64,000 bases of DNA from Lepidostoma basale (GCA_022606425.2 JAHDVF020001234.1:124001-188000); one strand, 5' to 3'; shown: positions 31,091-43,900, counted from the stretch's first letter. A program made the numbers and translations. Notes: a model not told the origin generated them from the sequence alone.

Positions 31091-33100
31091 GTAATTATTT
31101 ATTAGGAACATTTTAAAATTCTATAGGTTATATTTTATAATCAAATAAGACAATTTGAGCATCTTACCAGATATCTGAAAATGTTGCGCCATGAAAGTGA
31201 ACAAATGGAATGAAAATTTCCATTTTATTATATTTTATGTGAATAATTGGACATTATGTCTTTCGCTTAAAATATATTTAAACTTCTATAAAAAAGACAT
31301 TTTCATTTGTATTAATTAAATGAGCATATTTTGATTTACTTGTTAAAATATTCTGCCTTGCCTTAAATTGTAAACTACTCAAACAAGACTCATTGTTTTG
31401 AAGTCAGCTCATTTTTTGACTTGTGTAAATGTACTTTAATTGCATTTAACTTTTCTTACATTGTGGATTATTACTATTTTTGTTTAATTGTTGTGTTTTA
31501 TTTAATTATTAATTAGCTTATAATTATAAATATTTGAAATACAATTGATATTATCGATTTTAAGTATCCTTTATAAAATTAAATCGATTGAATTTATAAA
31601 ATATGTTTTTGAATTAAGTAAATACATTTATTTATTATTTTGATAAGTAATATAACTCACTTTAAAAAATAACTGTTGCATCTTGCCAATAAAAAACATT
31701 TTTATTAATGTTCCAGACAAAAATTTAGGTTTTTTTTAAATACACATTTATTTATATAACTATATGCATAAGAATCGTGCCAAATTTTTTGACATTTTTC
31801 CTTCAAAACCTTAGCTATGAAAGAATTAAAATTTAAAAAAATATATTAAAATTTTGTTAGAAAATATTTTTTTTTTCATAGTAAGAGTGAATTTGGGTTT
31901 AAATTATTTTTGATCACAGGTATTTTAAATTAATTTTGATATTGGATTTCAATTCCTCATACTGTGATATTTTTGCCTGGTAGAGTAACACTGAAACCCA
32001 AAATCCATAAAAAGGTTTGGAATAAATAAATTTAATGTTTTTAAAACTTTTTTTATTAAATAGGAAATTGAACTATCTATAATAAAGATATTTTTAATTG
32101 GTTTTTAATATTATGAAAACTCAAACTATGTCACTTGAAATGATTTTTTTTTAAATAAAAAATTATCTATTTATATATTTTTTTGTACTTATCCAGATCG
32201 CTTTTGTGATGTTTTTACTTGACAGTTGAGATTATTTTGAATTTGGAGTTATTACAATATCTCCATAGATGGCGTATGTTGGTGACTTTTTTTTACTGTT
32301 AAAATATGAATATATGTAATTAACAATATAAAGTGTTACAAATGCTCTTATGTTTTCACGTAATTTTATAAAAAAAAGGAAGAATCCTTTTGGCAGTATG
32401 TCATGTCACAACGATTCAATAAACTAATCTTTAGTTTTAAAGTGATTTTTGCAATTGCTAATTATATTTTGTGTGTAATGATAATATATATGTAATATAA
32501 TAATATCTATTAATATGTAATAAAAAAGTGCATGGAGATTGTTACAGTTTTTCAAAGTTTAAAATTAAAAAGACATACTTTTTAAACGTATACTTGCGTA
32601 AATAAGACATTTATATATTTTTGTCTTCTTATCACGTATGCATTATGTATTTATTATGATTTTTTTTTAAGATTTCAAATTGAGATTGAAAAAAACTTAA
32701 ATTAAGCATGTATTACAAATGTCAATTCATAAAGCATTTTGCATGTTTTAATCTATTTGAGGGTAATCAATGTCATGATTATAATTAGGGTTACAGACCA
32801 TAGAAAATGAATTATAAATTATATTAATTTTTCATGATTTGATATCATGTGCTGGAATTGAATTTCGCATCTTCTTGTTTCTATGGTCTCTGAGTGAGGG
32901 TTAATCTAGTTGAACCCAACATGAATTATGATTTTTGTAAAATTATTTCATTTTGTTAATTTTTATTGCATGTTTTATTGATTTCCTGTATTTTTCTAAA
33001 ATGTAACAAATTAAGTGTATTTTTATACATAATAAAAATTATTTAAATAAATATTAATTCTTCTATATTTGTCATTATTTTTTGGTACGGATTCCCATTT
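31091..33100. other. AT-rich intergenic stretch
   Basis: This 2-kb stretch is very AT-rich. It contains one degraded M1 foldback near 31195-31325 (AATGAAAATTTCCATTTTAT and AAGACATTTTCATTTG). No coding exon is seen. Confidence 0.55.
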
Positions 33101-33109
33101 TTCACATGT

Positions 33110-33815
33110 TGTATCCTGTTCTCAATGCTCGAGTGTCCACAAATGACTCCACCCCAATCTTGCTCCACGGTGTCCTCCTTGTGACCACGACCAGCTTTTG
33201 CTACCTCGGTAGTATGATGGGGGGTACGGAGGAAGATGTAGCCAGCAGACTCAATAAGGCAAGGGGAGCTTTCGCGATGCTTCGCCCTGTATGGCGTTCC
33301 AGTATCATTTTGAGAAAGCTTAAGCTCCAAATATTCAGTAGTAGCGTTAAAAGCGTACTGCTGTACGGGTTGTGAGATTTGGAAATCTATGGAAATCAGA
33401 CGTTATTGGAAAACTCCAGGTGTTTATAAATAGGTGCCTTCGCTCAATATTCAAGATCTATTGGTCTCAAACAGTGTCAAATGCAATTATCTGGACCATG
33501 GCAGGCGAAAAGTCAATTAGGGAACAAGTCGCTAGATGCAAATGGCTGTGGATCGGTCACACTCTGAGACGGAACCCAGCCTGCATCGCTCAGGGCGCAC
33601 TAGAGTGGGGTTCCCTATGGGGGGAAAGAGAAAGCGAGGCAGACCTAGAGCCACCTGGAGAAGAGCCCTACATGACGAGGTCGAAGCAGCAGGCCTCACT
33701 TGGGATGATGTTAGGTATCAGGCATGCGATAGAGTCGAGTAGAGAAGGCTCCTTGAGGCTCTATGCACCATGGAGGTGTGACAGGACAAGTAGAAGAAGA
33801 AGGTCCTGTTCTCAA
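33110..33815 (+). mobile_element. RTE-like LINE 3' part
   Basis: Two frames cover it: SFCYLGSMMGGTEEDVASRL and KARGAFAMLRPVWRSS, then KLQVFINRCLRSIFKIYW, REQVARCKWLWIGHTLRRNP and IAQGALEW. These are the standard C-terminal blocks after the RT in RTE-like elements. A further frame gives KRKRGRPRATWRRAL. Tail: GACAAGTAGAAGAAGAAGG. Three frameshifts make it dead. Confidence 0.85.
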
Positions 33816-34154
33816 AATTAAAAATGCATTATTTAAAAAATAGCCATCCTTTTACCAAACTCCATGGACTAGATATAAGGCCTACCATTGACATGAGGAA
33901 GAAGACTTCTATAGAAGTAAAATAGAGTTCTACTTCCCAATATTTAAACATTATAAATATTGTTTTTTGGGATCTTGGGAAAATCCGTGTAACTTGTCTT
34001 TCTGGATCGACGTTTCAGAGATCGTTACAGTCTTGATCGTTACATAGCCACCCTGAAGATGCAAGTAGCAAAAAACAAATTGCTACCAACCCGTGAAAAT
34101 CTACATAATTATTATTAATTTAATACGTTTTAGTTTTAAAAGTCTGCGATTCAG

Positions 34155-34540
34155 ATATTATGTAGGGTTGGAAGATGGAGATTCAGAGTCCTATACAACG
34201 CATTGGTTCGAAGCAGACTCGAAAGTGGTTCTGTGATATGGAGTGCTCACGAGGCAAGATATTCCGTATGCTGGAGAGGGTTCAGGAAAAAATTCTGAGG
34301 TATCTCTACATCAGGGAGTATGGTAGCTATCTGTGGCTCTATCCCACGGCATTTCTTTTGGGAATGCTTGGGGCCAACTCTCTGCAGCTTCGAAGAGATG
34401 GGCATCTCATAACTCATTTCTTTAGATTACTCAAGGAATATTTTGAGAACTCGGCTGTGCTGGAGGGTGTTCGGCTTTTTGTCCCTGATAGATATCTCCG
34501 ACAGCGACAGCATAGATTGATTTGATGTTATCACGATGAA
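34155..34540 (+). mobile_element. LINE family B (jockey-like) 3' fragment
   Basis: The 116-codon frame reads MLERVQEKILRYLYIREYGS, YPTAFLLGMLGANSLQLRRD, ITHFFRLLKEYFENSAVLEG and PDRYLRQRQHRLI. It is the same family as the copies on minus at 16166 and 10281. The 3' UTR and tail are missing here. Confidence 0.8.
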
Positions 34541-35185
34541 ATGAAAAACACACGTTCGTTTATAAATATTTATTACTGAACTGTTTCAACTGTTGACATG
34601 AATATTCCTTTTGTACATTATGTTAAAATAATAATGAATACTCTTTATAATTAATTATCTAATATCGTAAAATCTTGAAGGGTACACCTTGTCACCATAC
34701 TGTAATGCCACCCTTCCACAGTGACCAAATGGCGGTGCAGAACATACATATAAATTCCAAGAGATAATAATGTTCAATATAATATCCGAACAGAGTAAAT
34801 GAATACATTTGAATATATATATTTATAATTCGCGTAACAGACAACTAGTTCCACAGGATAGAAGGCCATCTCTAGTTAAAGAATCGAAATAGAATAATAT
34901 ACAACGGAGTGTCTCCGTATTCCAAACGTAATTATACATTCGTAAATAATCCGTAACAATGTCTTATATTAATCCACACTGCGGCCGACGTTAGTAAATA
35001 TAATATACGCATGGCCGTCTGCACATGGTTTTCCCTAATATAAGTGCAATATTTACAAAACAGCTACAGGTTTATGTATCTGGACCCTGAGAAAATACCT
35101 CAAATGGAATAAAAACGAATTACAGTAGAAATCGTTTGACACAAAATCGTGAATGGAAACATAGCTGCATTTTAGAAGAATAATA
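34541..35185. other. Repeat-poor stretch
   Basis: I see no repeat family and no gene in this interval. It could be unique sequence from the distal 3' UTR of the minus-strand channel gene, but nothing proves it. Confidence 0.35.
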
Positions 35186-35189
35186 TAAA

Positions 35190-35660
35190 CAAACAAACAA
35201 ACAAACCAATCATCACGCCGTTTCTCCGCAGGGGTAGGCAAAGAGAATGGACCGCCACACTACTCTATCCTGACAAACCTCTCTAGATCCTTTCCACATT
35301 TATACGAGTCATACACGCACGTCGATTTCTCCGACTTCTAACATGACCAACCTTTAAAATTTGATTAATTTGGTCATGCCATGTTTTCCTCGGTCTGCCT
35401 CGACTCCGTACTCCATTTACATCATTAACGTATACATTCTTAACCATTCTTTCTCCATTTAACGCATGGGCGATCCATATGTCCGAACAATCGCAGCGAT
35501 CCTTCAAAATTTTGTTCATAATACCTTCTTCCGTTCTACATTCCATTCTTATATCAGCATTTGAGATTCTGTCGTATATCGTTCTACCACACATACGTCT
35601 TAGGGACCTCATCTCAACTGCATTTATTCTGCTTTCATCCAGCAGTTCCATGCTTCGCTT
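35190..35660 (-). mobile_element. LINE family A, minus copy
   Basis: On minus the frame 35651-35283 reads DESRINAVEMRSLRRMCGRT, MVKNVYVNDVNGVRSRGRPR, KTWHDQINQILKVGHV and RNRRACMTRINVE. The tail is AAAC-type on plus (AAACAAACAAACAAACC). The frame has small indels relative to other copies. Confidence 0.85.
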
Positions 35661-35789
35661 CTATAAGAATAATATCCATAAGAATAATATTTAAAAATAT
35701 TATATAATGTGTATCTGTTATTGATGATAGTTTTATTGTTTTATTGAAAGTTAAGGCGTTAACATTGGAATTCTATTGTAAAAACTTTT

Positions 35790-35985
35790 CAATTGAATAA
35801 ACAACGCTGTTTATGTTCCACTTCAATTTATTAAATATCTTTATACAATAAAAATATTAACCACAAATATATATTTACACTTGAGGGCAACACCGGAGGT
35901 CGACTCCGAAACATGTGGTTAATATTTGTATTTGTATAAAGATATTTAATATATTAAAGTGAATCATAAACAGCGTTATTTTTTC
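35790..35985. repeat. Foldback element with CGAAACATGTGG motif
   Basis: The left arm GCTGTTTATGTTCCACTTCA and the right arm AGTGAATCATAAACAGCGTT are complementary. Inner arms around TAAATATCTTTATAC and GTATAAAGATATTTAAT also pair. CGACTCCGAAACATGTGG lies near the centre. Confidence 0.65.
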
Positions 35986-36021
35986 AATTCCTTAGATATA
36001 TTGTTTCTTGAACAATGGTGT

Positions 36022-36195
36022 ACTAACTAACTAACTAACCATCACGCAGTCTCCCGAAGGGGTAGGCAGAAAGAATAGACTGCCACACTTTAACCGAAGC
36101 GGCACTCCATCATTCTCTTTTCGCCCCCGCGGGAGATACGGTGTGATGGGTTGCGAACCCCATTGCCACCAATAGGCATCTCCCGCAACAATGGT
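36022..36195 (-). mobile_element. Short element with LINE A 3' end
   Basis: On plus it starts ACTAACTAACCATCACGCAG and follows family A for about 65 bases up to GACTGCCACACTT. It then switches to unrelated sequence (GCGGCACTCCATC, GGTGTGATGGGTTGCGAACC, GGCATCTCCCGC). The same junction and body occur at 49333-49500. This looks like a nonautonomous element that uses the LINE's 3' end. Confidence 0.7.
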
Positions 36196-36395
36196 GTAAA
36201 ATTCCATATTAAACAATTAATTCAAATGAAAATGTTTTTTAGAAGTTCTATATTATATTTTATGGAAACGATACATTTCGCCTTGTTAAGGGATTATAAA
36301 AACATTTGGTAATACCTTAGCAAGGCGAAGAAACATGTTATTCCCATAAAATATAATAGAACTTCTAGAAAGCATATATTTTCATTCACAATATT
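36186..36395. repeat. Foldback MITE M1, nearly complete
   Basis: It begins near AATTCCATATTAAACAATTA, has the left arm ATTCAAATGAAAATG and TTTCGCCTTGTTAAGG, and the right arm CCTTAGCAAGGCGAAG, TTCCCATAAAATATAATAG and ATATTTTCATTC. It is the clearest example of the M1 family. Confidence 0.7.
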
Positions 36396-36436
36396 TAAAC
36401 TCTTTTGTAAGGCGCAAAATCATTTCATGAAAAAAT

Positions 36437-36492
36437 AACTAACTTACTAACTGTCATGCCGTTAACTGAAAGAGTAGGGTAGAAAGCATAAT
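36437..36492 (-). mobile_element. LINE A terminal fragment
   Basis: Plus reads TAACTAACTTACTAACTGTC then ATGCCGTTAACTGAAAGAG and GGGTAGAAAGC. Only the last 55 bases of the LINE remain. Confidence 0.5.
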
Positions 36493-36594
36493 ACAATTAA
36501 ATTCATATTTTTTTACTTGCGGTTTCTTGAAAAACTCCATATTAAATGATTTTGGAATACTAAGATGTAAGAAATGAATTGAAATTCTAGACAA

Positions 36595-36790
36595 CAATAA
36601 CAACAACAAACCATCAAGTCGTTAGAGAGGTAGGCAGAGAGAACGGACTGCCACACTACTCTATCCTAACAACATGGCATGACCAAATCAATCAAATTTT
36701 AAAAGTTGGTCATGTAAGAAGTCGGAAGAATCGACGTGCGTGTATTACACGTATGAATGTGGAGGAAGCTAGAGTAGTGTGTCAGGATGT
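36595..36790 (-). mobile_element. LINE A copy with inverted 5' segment
   Basis: The left part (36595-36672) is the LINE 3' end on minus, with tail seen as AACAATAACAACAACAAACC. The right part (36673-36790) is LINE A on plus, from CATGGCATGACCAAATCAAT to GTGTGTCAGGATG. The two parts meet in the family sequence at the GTCAGGATAG position. This is the arrangement left by twin priming. Confidence 0.7.
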
Positions 36791-36960
36791 TTCTAGAAGT
36801 TTTATTATATTTTATGGGTATAACATGTTTCACCCTGCTAAGCCATTATCAAATGTCTTCTGATAATTTGAACATTTGATAACTATATTGAAGTATAATA
36901 AAACTTATAGAATACATATATACAATGACATTTGTATTAACACTTATATTTTTTCATTGT
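36791..36960. repeat. Foldback MITE M1, adjacent to LINE A
   Basis: TTTCTAGAAGTTTTATTATA, TATAACATGTTTCACCCTG and CATTATCAAATG on the left face CATTTGATAACTATATTG and GACATTTGTATTAAC on the right. The right arm is degraded. Confidence 0.55.
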
Positions 36961-37524
36961 GATATTCATTTATAGTTCCTACTAGATACTTACATGTTCG
37001 TGGCTGACTTTTAAAATTGAAATGATTTGATTGTTTCACATTTTAATCTTTCTCGACTTCATGCTTTATTTTCATAAAAAAATAGAGTGGTGTATACCTT
37101 CTTCATTTAATTATCTTCTTGTTCCAGATTTCTTTGTGATTCTCTGCATTCTCATTATATATTGGAGTTTGAAATTTTATCATAAAAGATTCATTACACT
37201 TTCATCTGAGATATCTGACTTCTACTCCAATTCTTCTGCTATCGTCCTTCTTTAACAAGCTTCATTTTGATATGCAAGGTCAGTAAAATAATACTATTGG
37301 GCTCTGTCATATCAGTTTTTGTCGCTAGTTTGAGATGATATTGATTAGCCCACCATTTAGTATATCCTCATTCCCAACAAAGTCACTTCCAACAGGTGGG
37401 GGAGCAATAGCCTTCGGGCTAATACTCCCGAAAGACAAGATCATAGATAGATAGACCATTTAGTCTGCTGCTGCATAAATTCTTCTTTTAATGTACCTCT
37501 CCATTCGCCCGCACTTCAGTGTTA

Positions 37525-37980
37525 ACACTAACTAACTAACTAACCGTCACGCCGTCTCTCCGGAGGGGTAGGCAGAAAGAATGGACCCCCACACTGTTCT
37601 GTCCTGACATACTTCTCTTGATTCCTCTACACTCATTCATCTCGTCACGCACGCACATCGATTTCTTCGACTCCTCATTTAATATTTGATTGATTTGATC
37701 GTGCTACGTTTTCCTCGGCCTTCCTCTATTTCTAGCTCCACTCACGTCGTTTACATACACCTTCTTCACCATTCTGTCTTCACTCATTCTTTCCATGTGT
37801 CCAAACCTCCAAACCATCTTAACGACCCTTTCATTATTTTGTTCATAACACTTTCATTCGCACCGATCTCATTTCTAATGCATTTATTCTACTTTCATCT
37901 TTCTTTTGCCAGTTCTACGTTTCACTTCCATACAGTGTTAACATACTTCCCAAATACACAAATTCACATATTTGAAAGCT
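37525..37980 (-). mobile_element. LINE family A, minus copy
   Basis: Plus starts CACTAACTAACTAACTAACC and follows family A through GTCTCTCCGGAGGGGTAGG, TTTTCCTCGGCCTTCCTC and CCATGTGTCCAAACC up to a GCACCGATCTCATTTC break. The copy has a duplicated CCAAACC segment and a deletion near 37860. Confidence 0.85.
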
Positions 37981-39590
37981 GTAATGCTTTCTTTTTGAAA
38001 TCTTTTTAATACATTGAAAGAAAATAAGTGTTTCATATAGTGTAATATTAATATTAATTGTAATAATAACAGTATAACATTTCATATCAAGTGATTTTGT
38101 TTTAAACGATTTCTACCACAATTCAAAAGCGAAAAAAAAATATTGTATTATAAAAATCTAGGATATGGTTGTCTATGAATGCTTATTTTTAAATTTGGAA
38201 TACTAAGATGGTAAGGATTGTTCGCTGCGACAACTTTTTTTTTGATATGGTAACTATTGACTACATGTCAAAGCAGGGAGAATTATGTCTGCATTAGAAA
38301 TGAGAAAATGTATCAAATATCTCAATATGGAAAGTAAAACCTGGAATAAGCCACACCTACACATTGTTAATCTGTAAGGTATAACATTTTTCATTACTGT
38401 ACAATATTTTTTGAACAATATTACTGTTGATGGGTAAGTACTTAGAGATTTTTTAGGGGGAATTTTTGTATGAATTTAGAAGAATTAGTATTAAAAGCTC
38501 TTAATAAATTACATTGTCACTGTGTGACTAGAATGTTTAACTTTTAACCGAACAATAAATACATATTTATTTAATCTAATTTAATTTTGAAAATTTGATT
38601 TTACGATTTAAATTCTTTATTTATATATTTTAAATTGAACCAATAATAGGCCAGATAAAAAATGTATTTTTTTTTGTTAAGTTTGATTGCTTTTTACAAT
38701 AAAAATGATACACTGTGCTGCTCTGACGCATGACACATTGTAATATAGATCTATATATTTTTTATTATTAAATAAAATCACATGACAATTGTTATTATTT
38801 GAATAACATTTTTATATCTATTAATTTTAAAATTTATACATTTTTACATATTGCTGATACTTTATATTTAACTTTTATTTTTTTATAATTCAGTAAAGAT
38901 GAAACTGCTTCTTTAGTACTCTACTTGACTCAAGGGGTTCGTAGCTTCTTGCAATATTATTGTAAGGAAGTTTACAATCATATATCAGTGACATGTATAA
39001 CGGTTTGGAATCATCAAAAATCATCTGCAATCACTCATTTGTTTTCAAAGCACGGAAATAACTTTTGGAATCATTTTTATCTCGCAATCGGTGTACACTG
39101 ATACTAGCACTGATAGCTGGGATCCACTTGAGTTAGCTACGATTCCCCGAACATATTGATTATTTAACAATATAGTATTTGTTATATATGATGATTTATA
39201 CATATTTAATTAATTAAATGAATAAAATAATGAAATCTGAAGCCATTTATAAATGATTAAATAAAAATCTTATTTGGTAGTTGGTAAATAAATGGTGCAG
39301 TCATTTTGTAATTGATTTTAGTAAGAGAAGTTAATAAATATGTAGAAAATAAATAAAATTTAAAAATAATATAATTCATTGATGAAACACTTTAAATTTT
39401 ACAAGATAGCGTTTTGAATTTTTTTAATATTGAAATAAATTTCATACGGCATTATTATAAAACATTTTTAGGCCAAAAATCATCTTCAATATATTATGCT
39501 AGCGACTCTTTTTGCAAGACACAACTTGAATAAACTTCAACATTCATAATTTTCTTGTTGAAAGTGAATGAAAGAAAGACGCATATCGTT
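37981..39590. other. AT-rich stretch without recognisable features
   Basis: Mostly A/T runs. There are no TE protein matches, no splice-flanked coding segment and no large inverted repeat that I can see. Confidence 0.5.
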
Positions 39591-41519
39591 TTCTGAAGCG
39601 ATTGTTAATTGTTAAACTCGTATGTAAATGTAAATGCCTAAATCGATCTTAAGAAATCTATACATTTGGATAATATTTAGAAAAGGATGACAAATCATAA
39701 TGTATGTACAGATGAATCTAGAATAAATGGAGTTATCGTGTATGGTTTTATTTCCACACCTGGAAAGTAATTGATTTGTTGAAGATCCCTTAGCTAGAGT
39801 GTACACTTAGGGCTAGGGAGAAGGGTCGTGCGTTCCTAGGAGAAGGCTCTAAATACATTACACGGTACAAGATATACAATATTGTCAATGCTCGCTAGCT
39901 CGTCCTGTTACTCGGTAATAATATCTTTAACACAACCATCGGGAGGGGCGGCGCCCGCCTATGTACACTAATATTCAATGGAAGTCGGAAAGTCTGTCGA
40001 AAAATAAGTTTCTCGTGAATTTTAATATAAAACTTCAGCGCGTGTTTCGCCGACCTCGTGACTAGCTACCGAGAGAGTTCCTACAAACCATGCATATAAA
40101 AGTGTGCAAAAAATTGACTAAGATCCATAAAAAAAGACAGGGATTTTATACAAAGATTTTAGTTCATAACTGATGTAAATGTTTTACGATGTGCATAGAA
40201 AATTTTATTCTTGTTATGTGATCAAAATAACCGATGTGCTCTTTTTACGTATATTAAAGTTAAGACAGAGTTCTTAAAAGGCACTTAATACAGGCTTCGG
40301 GTGAAAAGTAAAAGGGAAATGGCCCCTACTCGGGTAGGTCAAGCTCTGCATCAGGTCTACGGACACTGTTCCTCTTCTACTTTGGCGCACTTGACGGTTG
40401 GACTCTCCGAACTACAGAAATCAGGTGTGGGCGAAGGAGCGGCCATTTACACAGTTATGAAGTAAAACAGAAGAAAGCTACTTGTAAATATAATATACAA
40501 AACATTAGAATTAGTCGACTAGATAGGTGATGGACCCGTTGGATATTGTGGTATTTCAAGCTTGCAAAGGATAAAACCCAAGTCGTCTAATAACGTCTAT
40601 GACTAGAAAAGTCGCTTATTTCCTTAAGGATAAGTTAAGCTTAAAGAGACGGGATAAAGTCTAGTCTAAAGTTAGTTTGATTGTACAGAAGCATGTTTGG
40701 GACACGAGAGGCGGACGGGGGACGCTCACAAACACAAAGAGTATTAAGATTAAGTGAGAAGAGTGCTTCGAGGTGAATAAGTCTTCAAACTTGGTTATTG
40801 CTGTTAACAAACGCGGATTAAAATGTCTTAACTAGTTCCCCTTACTTAGTGGCCTAAAGAGTAAAATCTATTCTACGCGCGAGGACGCCCGGACGCTCTC
40901 CTCTGCGCTTGTTAAATTGTTAGAATTCACTTTACCATTGACGAAAGTAAACCGTTGAACTGAAGACAATTCACTAGTGAATTCCCAGTTAACTGATGTT
41001 ACCCTGTTCTTATTCGAAAATAACTTAAGTACACTACCAATATACACGACAAATTATAATCTATATCACCTTTACGCAGGAATATTTAAAAAAACCTAGC
41101 AACTGTATGGAGTCTAATGCTCGCTAATACTATCAACATTTCAACAGAGAGCTAACTGCACCTTCGCGCGATACTCTGTCTCTTGACACTACGCCTGTCT
41201 CCTGTCTTCTGTCTCTGTTCCGTTGTATTATTGCGCACGTTATTAATCCGACACTTTATTGACAAGCATAAAGTTACAATATATTTGCTTTAGTTTAAAG
41301 TAGCACCCAATTACTTTCTTAGCAATCCGCTATAATTGATATCGCTAAACAATTTAACTAAATTGAAAAATACTAACACTATCTAACGCTTCCGCCGGCC
41401 CTTCAAGCTCAATATTGCGTATCCGAGGCATGCACGGAAATACTTTCAAATCTATGTTAATCGGAGTCTCGGAGGATGGCCGCGGCACTGGTCGCGGAGG
41501 ACTCCTCGTCGGGGGGGCA
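39591..41519 (-). other. Probable 3' UTR of the Nav2 channel gene
   Basis: This stretch directly follows the channel's stop codon on minus. It is less AT-rich than its surroundings and contains none of the repeats found elsewhere. On minus an AATAAA occurs at 41260-41255, about 260 bases after the stop, and could be a proximal polyadenylation signal; the real 3' end could be much further. Confidence 0.4.
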
Positions 41520-42255
41520 TCAGCTGCTGGGCTCCGGTGGCTTCTGGCCGGGCCCCTGTCCAGCGCCCCTCCTCTCGCGGTCATCGTCTGCGCTGTACTC
41601 CTCGCTCTCGCGATGCACCAGCGCGCGCACCAGTGTGGGCGCGGGCGGCGGCGCCTCGGGGGACGCCTCCGTCACGAGTATGCTCACTTCGCTGCCTGCG
41701 GCGCCGAGCCCCAAAGAGCAGCCCACTCGTAGTCCCGACTGCGAACTTCCTCGCTCCAGGGGCTTCTTCCTGATGATGCTCCCCACCCGTTTGTTCTTTG
41801 GGTCGTCTGAACCGGAGAGATGGAGACCTAGCATGGTGCCACTCTGCTTGAGGGAGCCCTTATGCTTCAGCGGGGAGGTGATATCATCGTCATGCTGAGT
41901 CTCCACCGCGTCTTGGTGCTTCAGAAAAAAGTTGTATATGCTCCTTCTCCTTGTTGGGGGCTGTTGGGGGCCGAGGGCCGGGTGGCCCCCCTCGGGGGAG
42001 GGCTCGCTGATGGTGATGCAGGGGTCGGCCTGCACGGTGCCGGCGAGGAAGAGCAGCGGGAGGTTGAGCCAGGGCCCGGCCAGGTCGCTGAGGTCGGAGC
42101 CGTCGGAGGCGCGAGAGGACTTGCGCGAGGAGGCGCGGCTGCCGCGGTGCACGTGGAGGAAGGCCGACAGTCGGCCTTGCCAGCCGCCCGGCGAGGAAGT
42201 CTGTGTTTGCTCGTCCTCCACCTCCAGGGGTTCACGCTCTCTATCCCTTTTGGCC
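41520..42255 (-). CDS. NaCP60E: Nav2 channel terminal exon, cytoplasmic tail and stop
   Basis: The acceptor on minus is TAATGTGCGTGCAG. The frame continues the split lysine codon and reads AKRDREREPLEVEDEQTQTS, then a Ser/Pro/Gly-rich tail ending GQKPPEPSS with TGA at 41522-41520. The tail has SRASSRKSSRASDGSDLSD and KHKGSLKQSGTMLG, rich in possible basophilic kinase sites. At about 244 residues after the IQ-like region it is a long C-terminus. GC content is far above the introns. The antisense frames here are shadows. Confidence 0.88.
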
Positions 42256-42904
42256 CTGCACGCACATTACAAATTCATTTAGTACAATCAGGATTTTTAA
42301 CATTACTGCGAAGACATTATTGTATTTGCAAGGTTATTCCGAAATCTGCAGAAAAGTCTTAGTAGTATGATTGATTTCAAATGAAATATTTACGGATCAT
42401 CGAATATTTTTTATTTTAGTAATTTGAACCTTTAAACCAAAGACTACTAAGTAAATGTTACTCCATCGTAGGCTCATTTTGATTAAAGATAAAAACTTTT
42501 ATAACTATATTTTCCTACAAACCAAATCATTGTCTTTGAAATTAAAGAACCAATAAACGCACATTCAGGACCGTGATGCGCATGACTTATTAATCTGTCT
42601 AAAATCAGATTAAGCGGGTGTAGAGTTAACACAGTTAAATGCAGTTAATCATTTAACCATAAATTTTTGTTTTAAATATCTTTTGTTTAATGCTGTACTC
42701 AAAGATATCATTTTATTTAATTCATATTTAAACAACACTGTTGCATTGGTTCCACTTTCAGACATTATAACGAAAAGTGCTATCGCATCTCTCAGTACTT
42801 TTGATGGTTAAAACTTTTCTAGTTGAAATAAGCAATGATTTTAGTATGTGGCGATTCTATAAATACAAAATCTTTCAGTTTTGTGTTTATATGTATCAAA
42901 CTAA

Positions 42905-43160
42905 CGAGCCAATCATCCATCATGCCAAATCTCCAAAAGGGTAGGCAAAAAAAATGGACCGCCAAACTATTCTTTCCTGACATACTTCCTTTGATTCCTC
43001 AAAATTCATTCATCTTGTCATGCAGGCGTGTTTATGTTCTAACTCTTCACACAGCCGACATTTAATATTCGGTTGACTTGATCATGTCACGTTTCGCTTG
43101 GTCTTCCTGTATTTCCTGTTCCGTTCACATCATCAACATATACTTTCTTTACTGCCTAAT
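42905..43160 (-). mobile_element. LINE family A, minus copy
   Basis: Plus reads CATCCATCATGCCAAATCTC, GGGTAGGCAAAAAAAATGG and then family A sequence with ACATACTTCCTTTGATTCC and GACTTGATCATGTCACG. It ends around ACATATACTTTCTTTACTG. It is in the last intron of the channel gene, in sense with the gene. Confidence 0.78.
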
Positions 43161-43379
43161 ATATGTAACTAATTAATTTTATTTATTTATTTTGGGCATT
43201 GTTTCTAAATACATAAATGTGTTTTTACTGATAGCTGCTTAAACAATGATGTAAAACTACATATCAAATAATTATTTTTAGTGATATGTTTTGCCTTGAT
43301 AGAGAGAGTATTATCAAATCTGGTGTTTTTATCCTATTGGATTTCTTGCTATTTTTACTCTATCTATTTTGATCAATTA

Positions 43380-43900
43380 ATATGACCCTTGTGAATTCTT
43401 TTGTAGTGTCACGTTTAGATTATTGTAACGGAATGTACGCTGGATCGCCAAATAATCAATTAAGCAGAATACAAAGCGTATTCAATGCTGCTGCCCGATT
43501 GATTATGGGGCAACAAAAATACTGTCATATCACGCCGCTCCTGAAGGACCTTCACTGGCTTAAAATCCGAGAGCGAGTAAAATACAAATTGTGTTTGACA
43601 GTGTTTAAGGCTCGACCCAGAGAGCGCCAGCGTATATATTGGACCTCTGCGTGACGCCCATGCCAACGGAAAGGCAACTTTCACTCCAATCAGTAGAAAC
43701 ATGTGCAAAAATCAACAATTCCAGTCAGAGCCAATAAAGCAAGTTTCTATGATCGTGCTTTCAGCGTTGCGGGTCCGTTGGCGTGGAATAGCCTCCATGT
43801 TAGTATTAAGTATGAGGATAGTTACGTTAAATTTAAGAAACTTCTAAAGACTGGACTGTTCGGTCAGTCATTTCCTAGTGCGCCCTTGGAGTAATTGATT
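43380..43900 (+). mobile_element. CR1-like LINE 3' fragment
   Basis: Frame 1 reads TLVNSFVVSRLDYCNGMYAG, RIQSVFNAAARLIMGQQK, DLHWLKIRERVKYKLCLTV. After a frameshift near 43640, frame 2 reads NKASFYDRAFSVAGPLAWNS and KKLLKTGLFGQSF before a stop. SRLDYCN, R.QN.AAR, LHWL and FSVA.P..WNSL are the CR1-like C-terminal series. It is followed by an AATAATAAT tail. Confidence 0.88.

Noticed and set aside
41415..42362. Plus-strand open frames opposite the channel's last exon
   Set aside because: They are shadows of the GC-rich minus-strand coding exon, which continues the splice phase of the upstream exon.
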